DNA of 64,000 nucleotides from Gemmatimonadota bacterium (GCA_009692185.1 SHZT01000005.1:20068-84067), one strand, 5' to 3'; numbered from the stretch's first letter, positions 1 to 9,095 are shown. The notes: a model not told the origin generated them from the sequence alone. Numbers and translations are program-made.

Positions 1-44
1 GTGTAGGGGCCATCGTCAACAACTATTCACAAGGGAGGCTCGCC

Positions 45-503
45 ATCAGGTCCGCAACGGCCCCGCTCGTCCTGGCACTCCTCTCCTGCACCGGGGGAGA
101 TGTTCGGCGTCCCGTCACGGTGACGCCGGCGCAGTTCACCGGGCTCCGGTGGATCTCCGGCTCATGGCGAGGGACAGGGAGCGGGGTAAAGCCGTTTTTC
201 GAGCGTTATCAGTTCGTGGATGACTCAACTATCGAGATGCACGGCTCTCCGGACTCTGCGTTCGGGACGCCGGGCGACAGCATCCGGATTACGCTCCGCG
301 GCGGTCGGGTTGTTTCGAAGAGCGCGTCCTCGTGGGTCGCTACCTCGATCGACTCGTCTTCCGTGCGGTTCGACCACTCGGAGAGGCCCGGCAACGCCTT
401 CACGTTCCGTCGCGTCTCGCACACCGAATGGACCGCCCACATCGAATGGACGGGCGACAAAGGTGTGCAGACGATCTCATACCAGATGACCCGGGTGCCG
501 TAA
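45..503 (+). CDS. small lipoprotein, DUF6265-like
   Basis: About 152 residues. The frame is open to the window edge, but a strong Shine-Dalgarno sequence (AAGGGAGG, 31-38) is followed six bases later by ATC, which begins a short lipoprotein signal ending LLSC. No ATG, GTG or TTG lies there; the first ordinary start (GTG at 120) would remove the signal. I therefore propose an ATC start, or a sequencing error of ATG. The mature part (LRWISGSWRG, then FERYQF and IEMHG) resembles the DUF6265 domain, a beta-rich envelope domain of unknown role. The frame is convincing; the family assignment is tentative. Confidence 0.6.
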   Translation: MRSATAPLVLALLSCTGGDVRRPVTVTPAQFTGLRWISGSWRGTGSGVKPFFERYQFVDDSTIEMHGSPDSAFGTPGDSIRITLRGGRVVSKSASSWVATSIDSSSVRFDHSERPGNAFTFRRVSHTEWTAHIEWTGDKGVQTISYQMTRVP

Positions 504-677
504 TAGGGCTGCCTCGCGACCGTTACCGCCCCACACGCCGTCCAACAGGGCAACGACACACAACACGCCGAAGACAACCATTCCCGCATATGTCACGGAC
601 ACCCGCCGAGCGGGAGCCGTGATCATGTTGGGCTGCCAACCGTGAAGCCCTGATGAACTGACCCTGAAAAAGGGGCT

Positions 678-1691
678 TTACCGCTTCCCGATGATCGCCT
701 TGGGGATCACGACATGCACTCCGACGTTGCCGTCTACCAATTGGGTGATCCGGACGTCGCACGCGATGCTCACCAGCCGATAGGCCTCCATTTTCGGCCA
801 CGCCTTGTACTCGGCGATGAAGTTGACCGCCTCCTGGATCGCGATCTGTGTGGCTTTCGTGAGATCCTTGTCCATTCCCATCGCGATGAAATGCGTGGCC
901 GTCTCTCCCCGCGGCCACGCGAGCTTCATGTCCTTCCGCACGATGAGCTGAAGCCGCCCGCGGAGTGATGTCTCGATTGCCGTCTGGTTCACCTCGCCGT
1001 CGCCCTGGGCCGCATGGCCGTCGCCCACCAGGAACAGGGCGCCGGGCACGTGGACCGGGATGAACAGCGTGGTCCCGGCCACCAACTCCTTGTTGTCCAG
1101 GTTCCCCGCGTGAATGCTGGGCGGGTTGCTGCTCACCCGCCCCGAGTCGCGCGGCGGTGAGACGCCCATGCTGCCGAAGAAGGGCCGCAACGGGATCTCG
1201 ATGCCGTTCCCGAATGCGCCCACCATGCGGGCGCGATCGAGCCGGATGATCTTGGTCGACGGCTGTTCGCAGTTGGCGCGCAGGAACCCGCTGCAGCCGT
1301 TGTAGCCATATGGAATCGCGATGTCGATGCTCAGAATCCGCACTTCGAGCACATCACCCGAGTCGGCGCCTTCCACGTAAACCGGCCCGGTCAGAATGTG
1401 CCCGCCCGGACCGCGGTCGGTCACCTGTGCAACGACGTCACGCAGGGACTGTTCGATTTCGCCCGGTGGTATTCCCGCGGCTTCCAGGCGGCTCGGGACG
1501 TTGGTCAGCAGGGTCTCGACGTCAATCGTGTCGCCCGAGGCAATGCGGATCGCCGGCGCCTTGCCGGCCCAGTAGTAGCCATAGGCCACGGTGGCCGGCG
1601 TCGCAGGCAGACGATGCAAATGTTGCGCAGCGAGCGGCTGCGCGACGAGGGCCAGCAGCAGGGCGGCGAGAGGCTTGCTAGTCATACCCAT
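678..1691 (-). CDS. secreted acetamidase/formamidase family protein
   Basis: 337 residues with a signal peptide (M-SKPLAALLLALVAQPLAA-Q). The body matches the FmdA/AmdA acetamidase/formamidase fold: an early GYYWAGKAPA, the TGPVYVEGADSGDVLEV strand, IPYGYNGC, the SNPPSIHAGNLDNKEL block and VGDGHAAQGDGEVN. Characterised members hydrolyse formamide or short amides; a signal peptide implies action outside the cytoplasm, so the substrate is uncertain. The start could be either of two in-frame ATGs (1691 or 1685). The frame stays open to 1889, but upstream codons read as a shadow of the divergent gene. It is transcribed away from the DUF5655 gene with about 58 bases between. Confidence 0.8.
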   Translation of the reverse strand: MGMTSKPLAALLLALVAQPLAAQHLHRLPATPATVAYGYYWAGKAPAIRIASGDTIDVETLLTNVPSRLEAAGIPPGEIEQSLRDVVAQVTDRGPGGHILTGPVYVEGADSGDVLEVRILSIDIAIPYGYNGCSGFLRANCEQPSTKIIRLDRARMVGAFGNGIEIPLRPFFGSMGVSPPRDSGRVSSNPPSIHAGNLDNKELVAGTTLFIPVHVPGALFLVGDGHAAQGDGEVNQTAIETSLRGRLQLIVRKDMKLAWPRGETATHFIAMGMDKDLTKATQIAIQEAVNFIAEYKAWPKMEAYRLVSIACDVRITQLVDGNVGVHVVIPKAIIGKR

Positions 1692-1749
1692 AACATGCGG
1701 CGTGTGGACGTCCTTGCGCCAACCGCCGGGAGGTCCGCAGTTTTTCCCC

Positions 1750-2109
1750 ATGCCCAGCGCAGCCTCCTCTTTCAACGTGGTGCACCATTTCTCCGGGTGT
1801 ACGTCCGACGTCAAGTCGACGTACACGGCAATCCTCCGCGCGGCCCGGCGCCTGGGCGACGTACGTGAGGAGCCCAAGAAGACATCCATTCACCTCGTGC
1901 GGAACTCCGCCTTCGCGGGCATCGCCACCCGGAAGACCGCGCTCATCCTGACGTTCAAGTCCGACGCGGACATCAAGAGCCCGCGAATCTCGAAGCACGA
2001 GCAGGCCTCCACCAACCGGTGGCACCTGGAGGTCCGGCTCGAGAAGCCCGCCGAGGTGGACGCGGAAGTCGTGGGCTGGCTCTCGCGAGCGTACCAGCTG
2101 TCCGAGTGA
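1750..2109 (+). CDS. DUF5655 domain protein
   Basis: 119 residues. From about residue 20 the protein matches the DUF5655 pattern: TSDVKSTYTAILRAARRLGDV, then FAGIATRKTALILTF, then RISKHEQASTNRWH and a C-terminal WLSRAYQLSE. The domain has no established function and is often found alone or fused to short DNA- or metal-binding modules. No clear ribosome binding site was found, so the start is the first in-frame ATG that keeps the domain whole. Its stop overlaps the GTG of the NUDIX gene, which suggests translational coupling. Confidence 0.75.
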   Translation: MPSAASSFNVVHHFSGCTSDVKSTYTAILRAARRLGDVREEPKKTSIHLVRNSAFAGIATRKTALILTFKSDADIKSPRISKHEQASTNRWHLEVRLEKPAEVDAEVVGWLSRAYQLSE

Positions 2110-2549
2110 GCGAGGCAGTCCGGGAGTTCGGCCAGCGCGATCCGTCGGTCACGTACCACCTTCGGCCCGGCGGATACGCCGTCGTGCGGAACACTGCGGG
2201 TGACGTTCTGCTCGGCATCACGCATGAGGGCGTGTTTCTCCCCGGCGGCGGGCAGGACGCGGGCGAAGGCCCCGAACAGGCGGCCGTCCGCGAGGCCTGG
2301 GAGGAATGCGGATACCGCGTGCGACTCGGCCCCATGCTTGGTGTCGCTGACGAGCTGGTCTACGTGATCGAGGAATCCCGCCACTGCCGGAAACGCTGCA
2401 CGTTCTTCATCGCCCACGTTATTGAGCAGGACGCCGCCAAGGCACCGGACCACGAGGTTGCCTGGATGCCCGTCGCAGAAGCACAGAGGCGCCTGAGAGA
2501 CGGCAGCCAGCGCTGGGCGATCGACCTGGCCTTGCAGGCGACGAGCTAG
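2106..2549 (+). CDS. NUDIX hydrolase
   Basis: 147 residues. The NUDIX box is exact: G-x5-E-x7-REAWEECGY, within GGQDAGEGPEQAAVREAWEECGY spread over about residues 45-67. It should bind Mg2+ and hydrolyse a nucleoside diphosphate linked to another group; the sequence does not tell which substrate. I chose the GTG at 2106 because it overlaps the TGA of the previous gene (GTGA) and leaves a typical short N-terminus before the RPGGYAVVRN strand. Stop is TAG at 2547-2549, one of several ordinary uses of TAG in this window. Confidence 0.88.
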   Translation: MSEAVREFGQRDPSVTYHLRPGGYAVVRNTAGDVLLGITHEGVFLPGGGQDAGEGPEQAAVREAWEECGYRVRLGPMLGVADELVYVIEESRHCRKRCTFFIAHVIEQDAAKAPDHEVAWMPVAEAQRRLRDGSQRWAIDLALQATS

Positions 2550-2608
2550 GGTCGCGCATTTGCTCCGCCAAGGCCTTCCCGCCAACTTCGTACAGTGAGA
2601 GAAGCGAG

Positions 2609-3115
2609 ATGATGGTCCGCTCTGCCGCCGCCACCGTCCCCGAGTACCTCGCGGCGCTTGCCATCGAACGCCGCCCCGAGATCGAGCAGGTCCGCACGGT
2701 CGTCCTGCGAAACCTGCCCACAGGCTACAAGGAGGTGGTGAGCAGCCAGTTCATCGCCTACGTGATTCCGCTCGAACGCTATCCCAACACCTACAATGGT
2801 CAGCCGCTCTACTATGCCGCTCTCGGCGTGCACAAGAGCTACAACACGCTCTACCTCATGGGCGCGTACGGCGACCCCGGCCAGCGGGCCAAGCTCGAGG
2901 CCGGGTTCAAGAAGTCGGGCAAGAAAATGGACATGGGCAAGTCCTGCTTGCACTTCAAATCAGCCGCGGACCTGCCACTCGACACGATCGGCGAATTGAT
3001 CGCCGCAATTCCATCGGAGAAATGGATCGCCATGTACGAAGAGAGCCGGAAGATTCACACGAAACGGAAACCGGCGAAGACCAAGCCCAAATCCAAGACC
3101 AAGGCCAGCAAGTGA
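2609..3115 (+). CDS. DUF1801 domain protein
   Basis: 168 residues. It has the DUF1801 (YdhG-like) layout: VPEYLAAL near the start, a central YYAALGVHKSYNTLYLM, and GKSCLHFKSAADLPLDTIGELI near residue 125. The tail is strongly basic (KRKPAKTKPKSKTKASK), which suggests contact with nucleic acid, but no function is established for the family. An AGAAGCGAG sequence precedes the ATG. Its stop overlaps the GTG of the next small gene. Confidence 0.82.
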   Translation: MMVRSAAATVPEYLAALAIERRPEIEQVRTVVLRNLPTGYKEVVSSQFIAYVIPLERYPNTYNGQPLYYAALGVHKSYNTLYLMGAYGDPGQRAKLEAGFKKSGKKMDMGKSCLHFKSAADLPLDTIGELIAAIPSEKWIAMYEESRKIHTKRKPAKTKPKSKTKASK

Positions 3116-3354
3116 AGCGAGTCGCGGCCCTGCTCCTCGTGGTAGCCACGACAGCCAAGGCGCAAAACGCGGACCCGCTCATGCCGTCCGAATTCCCTGG
3201 CACCACCGGTAATCCATCCCTGGTGACAGACCGGTTCGTGCTGGGCTTCATGGCATCCCTGGTGGTCCCGCCAACCGCCGAGGAGATGGCGGAGGAATTG
3301 AACAAACCGCAGGTCACACCCGACACGCAGCCGGGCTTCGGGCCACCGGCGTGA
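3112..3354 (+). CDS. small secreted protein of unknown function
   Basis: 80 residues starting at a GTG that overlaps the stop of the DUF1801 gene (GTGA). The first 18 residues (VKRVAALLLVVATTAKA-Q) are a clear signal peptide with an AKA cleavage site. The mature part is short, proline-rich at the end and has no recognised domain. It has an orderly start overlap and signal peptide, but I cannot assign a role. Confidence 0.55.
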   Translation: MKRVAALLLVVATTAKAQNADPLMPSEFPGTTGNPSLVTDRFVLGFMASLVVPPTAEEMAEELNKPQVTPDTQPGFGPPA

Positions 3355-3490
3355 TCGGCGAGAGCCCGACCCGCGCATTGTTCGTGACCGGTCGCGTGGC
3401 CATCCTGGCGTGGGTGGACGGCGACGCGCCGGCATGTTTTGCGGGTGTGAAGGACTACCTGCGGTCAGTGCAGTTTCGGCAGTAGGTGCC

Positions 3491-4288
3491 GTGACTGCGT
3501 CGCCCGCCGAGCCGTTCAGCGTGGTGAAGTGGTACCTCGATTGCACGGATCCGGACGGCCGCTCCGCGATCTGTTACTGGGTATCCGTCGCGTGGCGCGG
3601 CTTCGCGCTCACCTGGCACAGCGTGGACCTCTACGAACCCGGCTCACCACCCCACCGCGCAAGCCTCACGTCCGTCCCACCACCCACTCTCGCAGACGGA
3701 AGGATCACCTGGTCCTCCCCTGTTCTCCGTTGCATGGCCACCGTCGAGCCCAGGAACCCTCCCCTGTCGGCCGTTCTTTTTCAGGATGACACCGGCCATG
3801 TGCACTGGCACTGCGACGCGCCCATCGGCCTCGCGTCCATCGCGGTGGCCGGTCATGCGCCCGTCTGCGGCAGCGGATACGCCGAGCACCTCGAGATGAC
3901 CGTGGCCCCATGGCACCTGCCGATAACCGAGCTGCGGTGGGGCCGGTGGGGGGATGCCGACACGTCGCGATCGCTGGTCTGGATTGATTGGCGGGGAAAG
4001 ACCAACCGCGCGTGGGCTTTTCTCGACGGACACGAACAGGACGAGATACACGTGAGCGACACGACCGTCTCGGTGGGAGACACCACGCTCACGCTCGAAC
4101 GACACCAGACGCTCGTACATCGCGGGCTTTCGGACCTGTTGGATCCCATCCCCGCCCTCCGCGCCGTGCTCCCGGCGTCGCTCCTCAAGGTCAGTGAAAC
4201 AAAGTGGCGGGGGACCGGCACACTGAGCCGTCCGGGAAGCGCTCCGGTCACCGCGCCGGCCGTCTACGAAATGGTTCGCCTCGGATGA
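3491..4288 (+). CDS. CrtC/AttH-like (lipocalin-type) protein
   Basis: 265 residues from the GTG at 3491 (frame open from a GTG at 3410, which would add 27 poorly conserved residues). The alternating beta pattern and the GYAEHLEMTVAPWHLPI.LRWGRWG block resemble hydroxyneurosporene synthase/AttH-type lipocalin folds. Members bind or hydrate hydrophobic lipids such as carotenoids, but no other carotenoid gene is here. The stop overlaps the ATG of the three-domain membrane protein (ATGA), so the two are probably made together and may act on the same lipid. The family call is by motif recognition only and could be wrong. Confidence 0.5.
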   Translation: MTASPAEPFSVVKWYLDCTDPDGRSAICYWVSVAWRGFALTWHSVDLYEPGSPPHRASLTSVPPPTLADGRITWSSPVLRCMATVEPRNPPLSAVLFQDDTGHVHWHCDAPIGLASIAVAGHAPVCGSGYAEHLEMTVAPWHLPITELRWGRWGDADTSRSLVWIDWRGKTNRAWAFLDGHEQDEIHVSDTTVSVGDTTLTLERHQTLVHRGLSDLLDPIPALRAVLPASLLKVSETKWRGTGTLSRPGSAPVTAPAVYEMVRLG

Positions 4289-6195
4289 TCGCGCGTATCG
4301 CCTACGCCCTGGTGTTCGTGGTCCTGCTTCCCCTGCTGCTGACACTCTGGGCCGCGCGGCTGGACACGCTGGTGCGTCTCCCGGCCTACGGAACTCCAGC
4401 AATGGGCCTCGGGTTGGCGATCGCCGGGCTCGGGCTCATGGCGCTCGCCACCCGCGAGCTGTGGGTCCGGGCGCGCGGGCTCCCGATGAGCCCGTTCCCG
4501 CCGGCCCGCTTGGTCACGACCGGCGTCTATCGCGTCATAGACCACCCGATTTACCTCGGTGCGGTGCTGGTGGCTGCGGGAGCGTCGTTAGCGACGCATT
4601 CGGGCGCCGGTCTCTGGATCGTGACACCCACGCTCGCGCTGTCGGCAATCGCGTTCGTCGCCGGGTTCGAACGGGAGCAGACGCGGCGCCGGTTCGGCAC
4701 ATTACCACCGCCCGCATTCGCTCTCCCTGGAGCGGGCAACGGCCCACCGACGGCAACCCAGCGCCTCTCCGTGTACGTGCTGGTCCTCTTGCCCTGGCTG
4801 GTGCTTGACCTGGCCGTCGAATTCCTCGGCGTGCCGCCTGATGCGCGCTCGACGTACCTACCATGGGACGGGAACCTGCCGGTGATCCCGTGGACCGAGG
4901 TGATCTACATCACGACGTACGCGGCCGTCGTGCTGGCGCCGCTCGCTGCGCGTAGCCAGCGCGACTTACGCCGGTTCGCGCGGAGCGGTCTCGTGGCCAC
5001 GGCGTTGATTATCCCGCTTTATCTCTTGTTGCCATTCGTGGCCGAGGCCAAGCCCGTCATCGGAAACGGATTCTGGGAGAACCTCCTGCGGCTGGAACGC
5101 GTGGGTGACGAGGCGGTCACCGCCTTTCCCGCGTTTCACGTCGTGTGGGCCTGCATCACGGCGCGGCTATACGGCTCGACCTGGCCCAGCGCGCGGTTCG
5201 CGTGGTGGGGGCTCGCCCTGGCAGTGGGGGTGAGCTGCGTGACCACAGGCATGCATTCGCTGGCAGACGTGGTCGCGGGGTTCGCGGCGTATGGACTCGT
5301 GGAAGCCGGCCCGGCTATCTGGCGCGCCATGCGGAAGTCGGCCGAGGAAGTGGCGAACTCGTGGCGCGAGATCGCGGTCGGCCCGGTGCGATTCCTGAAT
5401 CACGGCTTGTACGCCGCAGCGGGCGGCGCCATGGGCCTCGCGCTCGCGCTGAACCTCGCGGGCCCCGGCCAGCTCCAGTGGCTCGTGACCATGTCCCTCG
5501 TGTCCATTGCCGGGGCCAGTGCGTGGGCGCAGGTCATCGAGGGCTCGCCCCAGTTGCTTCGTCCCTACGGCTACTTCGGATCGGTGTTCGGCGTGGTCTT
5601 GCTGGGCGTCGGAATTGGCGCCATTGGAGGTGACGGGTGGCTCGTGCTCGCCGCATTCGGCACCGGCGCCACGCTCACACAAGCCATTGGCCGACTGCGT
5701 TGCCTGGTACAGGGTTGCTGCCACGGCCGTGAGGCACCCGAGGCCCTCGGCATCCGCTACACGCACCCGCGCTCACGGGTAGTGCGACTGAGCCCGCTCG
5801 GCGTGGTCCCGCTCCACCCCACGCAGGTCTATTCCATCGCGTCCACGCTCTTCGTCGGGGCGGTAATGCTCCGACTCTGGACCCTCGGCGCGCCACTGCA
5901 CATGATCGTCGGCGCCTATTTCATCCTGGTTGGCCTGTCCCGGTTCGTCGAAGAGCATTTTCGCGGCGAGCCGCAGACCGCGGTGCTCGCGGGCCTTCGC
6001 CTCTATCAATGGTTGGCCATCGCGTTCGTCGTGGCGGGGGCCGTCGTGACGACGCTGGGCGCCGACCCGGCGCCGCCTATCGCCGGGTTCGACCCACGAA
6101 TCCTCCCGGGCGTTCTCGCCGTCGGCCTCTTCGCCTACCTCGCGTACGGGGTGGACTTTCCCCGAAGCGAGCGCCGGTTCTCCCGCCTGGTGTGA
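4285..6195 (+). CDS. three-domain membrane protein: methyltransferase - PAP2 - Lgt-like
   Basis: 636 residues, almost all membrane-spanning. Residues about 1-150 look like an isoprenylcysteine/phospholipid methyltransferase (LVTTGVYRVIDHPIYLG, then FEREQTRRRFG). Residues about 200-370 carry PAP2-type phosphatase motifs (FPAFHVV near 281; SCVTTGMHSLADVVAG near 319-332, giving the H-x3-D pair). Residues about 395-615 match prolipoprotein diacylglyceryl transferase (GRLRCLVQGCCHGR near 469, HPTQVYS near 511, SRFVEEHFRGEPQT near 551). The Asn after the GR in E. coli Lgt is replaced here and the segment is Cys-rich, so it is probably a paralogue and not the true Lgt. The ATG overlaps the stop of the upstream gene. 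No frameshift separates the domains. Confidence 0.72.
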   Translation: MIARIAYALVFVVLLPLLLTLWAARLDTLVRLPAYGTPAMGLGLAIAGLGLMALATRELWVRARGLPMSPFPPARLVTTGVYRVIDHPIYLGAVLVAAGASLATHSGAGLWIVTPTLALSAIAFVAGFEREQTRRRFGTLPPPAFALPGAGNGPPTATQRLSVYVLVLLPWLVLDLAVEFLGVPPDARSTYLPWDGNLPVIPWTEVIYITTYAAVVLAPLAARSQRDLRRFARSGLVATALIIPLYLLLPFVAEAKPVIGNGFWENLLRLERVGDEAVTAFPAFHVVWACITARLYGSTWPSARFAWWGLALAVGVSCVTTGMHSLADVVAGFAAYGLVEAGPAIWRAMRKSAEEVANSWREIAVGPVRFLNHGLYAAAGGAMGLALALNLAGPGQLQWLVTMSLVSIAGASAWAQVIEGSPQLLRPYGYFGSVFGVVLLGVGIGAIGGDGWLVLAAFGTGATLTQAIGRLRCLVQGCCHGREAPEALGIRYTHPRSRVVRLSPLGVVPLHPTQVYSIASTLFVGAVMLRLWTLGAPLHMIVGAYFILVGLSRFVEEHFRGEPQTAVLAGLRLYQWLAIAFVVAGAVVTTLGADPAPPIAGFDPRILPGVLAVGLFAYLAYGVDFPRSERRFSRLV

Positions 6196-6237
6196 ACTCC
6201 CCTGCCGCCCGGGGGCCGAAGGCCACAGATTGATTCA

Positions 6238-7065
6238 GTGACTCGCACCCACGCCTCTCGACTTGCCCTGCTGCTATTCGCCCTCGCCGCCACGGCGCCG
6301 TCGGCCCACGCCCAGTGGCGCGGGCACCGGGAGGGCGGTTACGCGCCCATTTTCGCGCCGGACACGCTGTTCGACCGCGGGTTCGTATTCTGCCGGCTGA
6401 TGTACGACCGAGACCGCTACGAGCGGGGAGGGATCGGCTGGGAAACCGACTATCCCTACGCCGAGCTGAACTTCATGTCGCGCGTGGCCGAACTGACGAC
6501 GGCGGTCGTGAGCTTCGAGGAACCCGAGCGGCCCACCCATTTCGTCGTCCGCGCCACCGACGAGGCGCTCTTCCGCTGCCCCTTCATCATGGCCTCGGAC
6601 ACAGGCACGATGCATCTCTCGGATGCCGAGGTGGACGGGCTCCGCAAATACCTGCTCAAGGGCGGGTTCTTCTGGGTGGACGATTTCTGGGGCACGGCCG
6701 CGTGGATGCAGTTTTCCGAGGAGATCGGGCGGGTGCTCCCGCCGAGGGAGTTTCCCATCGTGGACATCCCGCTGAGCGACCCGATCTTCCAGACACCCTA
6801 TGTCCTGCCGAAGATGCCGCAGATCACGAGCCTCCAGAACTGGCTGCGGACGGGACAGACCTCGGAGCGGGGCGCGGACAGCGAGTTCCCTCACCTCCGC
6901 GCCATCCGCGACCACGCGGGGCGGGTCATGGTGCTGATGACGCACAACACGGACGTGGGGGATGCGTGGGAGCGGGAGGGGGACGAATACGAGTTCTTCT
7001 TCAAGTTCGCACACGACGGCTACGCGCTGGGAATCAACGCCCTGATCTACATGCTGGCGCACTAG
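6238..7065 (+). CDS. secreted DUF4159 protein
   Basis: 275 residues starting at GTG, with a signal peptide ending AHA-Q (residues 1-26). It matches DUF4159: FVFCRLMYDRDRYERGG, FRCPFIMASDTGTMHLSDAEVDGLRKYLLKGGFFWVDDFWG in pieces, and the C-terminal NALIYMLAH. The fold is glutamine-amidotransferase-like, but the role is unknown. DUF4159 genes often sit beside MoxR ATPase and von Willebrand genes; here it stands alone after the lipid-type membrane protein. Confidence 0.8.
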   Translation: MTRTHASRLALLLFALAATAPSAHAQWRGHREGGYAPIFAPDTLFDRGFVFCRLMYDRDRYERGGIGWETDYPYAELNFMSRVAELTTAVVSFEEPERPTHFVVRATDEALFRCPFIMASDTGTMHLSDAEVDGLRKYLLKGGFFWVDDFWGTAAWMQFSEEIGRVLPPREFPIVDIPLSDPIFQTPYVLPKMPQITSLQNWLRTGQTSERGADSEFPHLRAIRDHAGRVMVLMTHNTDVGDAWEREGDEYEFFFKFAHDGYALGINALIYMLAH

Positions 7066-7071
7066 GGCGGC

Positions 7072-7341
7072 CTAGGGAGGCCGTTCCACCACGGTGCCGC
7101 CCGGCGGCTTCCGGGCCACGCCCGTCCAGCCGCACTTCAAGCACCAGCGTTTTTCCAGGAGTATCCAGCGAAGGGCGCGCGCGGTCTCGAGGTGCTCAGT
7201 GGGCTCGGCGCACTGCGGACAGTTGCGATGGCGTGGCACGATAAACCACGCTGCGAAGAGGAGGAGAAGGAGCCGAAAGCCATCCAGCGCGAACAGCAGG
7301 ATCGCGGTAAGAACATCGGCGGACTCCTCGGGAGACTGCAT
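7072..7341 (-). CDS. small membrane protein with zinc-ribbon-like cysteines
   Basis: 89 residues. One hydrophobic segment (residues about 10-34) is followed by CPQC and, 27 residues later, CLKC, which together could bind one zinc ion. No family recognised. It lies ten bases downstream of the coiled-coil gene on the same strand and is probably its operon partner. Confidence 0.62.
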   Translation of the reverse strand: MQSPEESADVLTAILLFALDGFRLLLLLFAAWFIVPRHRNCPQCAEPTEHLETARALRWILLEKRWCLKCGWTGVARKPPGGTVVERPP

Positions 7342-7351
7342 CTACCGCCGG

Positions 7352-8860
7352 TCAGCCCGCTTTTGCTTCCCGTTCCTCCGCCCGCAACTGCATCAGGCCA
7401 TCGTGCACCTTGGACGTCATGTCCCGCTCCTCGCGGAGCGTGGTGATGAGGGCCTCGGCCTCCTTGACCACGAACGTGAGCTGGCTCGCCTTCTCCAGCA
7501 CGTGATCCACGCCGACCTTCTGCGACTGGAGCGCCTCGAGGCTCGCCCGCACATCCACCAGCAGGGCGTCGAGGCGGGCAATGCGCTGTTCGGCCAGGTC
7601 GATCTCGCGCGAGCGGCGGTCAATGCCCGCGGCCCGTTCATCCACCGCGGCCGCCCGTTGCAGCACTTCGTCCAGCGCGGTGCGCGCGGAGTGCACGTCC
7701 TGCCGCGCCGCCGAAATCGCGCGGACGTCTTCCATGGTGTGCTCGACCAACTCGAAGATCCGGGTCAGATCGCTGCGCACCGCGTCCACGCTCTTGGTGC
7801 GGGACTCGAGCCCTTCCATGGAACGCTCCAGTGCCTGCTCAGACCGTTCCAGTGACGCCAGCTTCTCTTCGAACACGGTGAGCCGCTTCTCCGCGAGGCG
7901 CAGGCCGCTCGCCCGCGCTTCCAGCTGGTCGGTCAGCTGGCTCACCTTGTCGGCCTGCGCTTCCGCCCCGGCGATCGAGCCGGAAAGTTTCCGCCCCTGC
8001 TCTTCCAGCGCCGACGCGGCTTCCATCGCGCCCTGGCGGAGCTGGGCGGCCCGTTCGAGCGTCTCGCCCGCCTGCTGAATGGCCCGCTCGCGCTGTTTCT
8101 CGAGAATGCGCGTCTTGGCCGCCACGTGGTCGGCGAGGGCGTTCAGGGCCTGCACGTCTTCCGCCGCCCGCGGGGCGATCTGCTGAAGCTTGGCCAGGTC
8201 GGCGACGGCCACTTCGAGCCTGGCCACCTTGCCGCCGGCATCCTCCAGCTGGGTCGTGACCCGCTGGGCCACGTCGCGCGCCTGGGCGGCGCGTTGCATG
8301 GCTTCGTCCTGCACGCGCTTGATGGCGTCCTGCTGTTCCCTCGCAACCTGCACGTCGTGGCTGTAGGACAGGAAGTCTTCGCGCAGCTTCTCGATCCGCG
8401 CCTTGATGTCGCTGACCGGGCCGCTGGGCGAGGTCGCGGCTTCCAGTTCCCCGCGCACCTTGAGGGCCGCGTCGACCGACGCCTTGAGCCCACAGGCGAT
8501 GGCGTGGAGATCGGCGATATCACCGCTGATCCTGGCGTAGGCGGATTGCGTGGATTGCTGCTGCTCCTCGGCCGCCGCGAACTTCTGCGTGAAACGGTCG
8601 AGCTGTTGCGAAAGGGCTTCCAGCATGCCGGTGCGGTCTTCGACCTTCGCCAGCCGCTGGCTCGCGGTCTCTGTCTGGGCCTGGAGCTGGTGAAGCAGCT
8701 CCTCGAGCTCGGCCAGCCTGTCGGTGAATTGCTTGGCCTTGCCGACCTAGGCGCCAAACTTGGTGCGCTCGTCCTGCGCCTTGGCGATCAACGCCTTCAG
8801 CTCTTCGGGGAGCTTGGCGAGGTCGAGTTGCGGTTCCGGTTTTTTGCCGAAAAGAGCCAT
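7352..8860 (-). pseudogene. long coiled-coil protein interrupted by one in-frame TAG
   Basis: Reading from ATG at 8860 gives MALFGKKPEPQLDLAKL and 37 sense codons, then TAG (8749-8747), then about 464 further codons in the same frame to the stop at 7352. Both sides are equally good coding sequence: charged heptad coiled coil throughout, rich in Glu, Gln, Arg and Ala. A gene finder would report only the part from an ATG at 8626. The context GCC-TAG-GTC becomes Ala-Gln-Val if the C of CCAGG is restored. No catalytic domain; it may be a scaffold or chromosome-partition-like protein. Either a recent nonsense mutation or a consensus error. Confidence 0.7.
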
Positions 8861-8957
8861 AAATCGAGTCCAGCCTAGAGGTTATGCCGACCGGCGCAGG
8901 TTCGGCCTGCCTCAAGTTCTTCCGCAGCGCCCGCCCCGTCAATGCCGGGAAACAAAC

Positions 8958-9014
8958 AGCCCCTGAAGTTCCCCTCGGGGGCTACCGGTAATACGACGGC
9001 CCGTTGCAGGCCGT
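8958..9014. other. structured intergenic segment upstream of the GroES-like gene
   Basis: Two stem-loops lie in the 235-base gap 8861-9095: AGCCCC (8958-8963) with GGGGCT (8978-8983), and ACGGCC (8996-9001) with GGCCGT (9009-9014), loop of seven. The rest of the gap shows no convincing gene or promoter. It could be a leader structure of the gene at 9096. Confidence 0.3.
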
Positions 9015-9095
9015 ACCGACCTCGTAGAACCATACTGACGCTGGAAGGCTTGCGAGTCAATGGCTGAATCTTGACGGATCAGCGATAGTTACGGC

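Noticed and set aside
8985..8996. GGTAATACG-like string resembling a 16S rRNA segment
   Set aside because: Only about nine bases match and nothing around it looks like rRNA.
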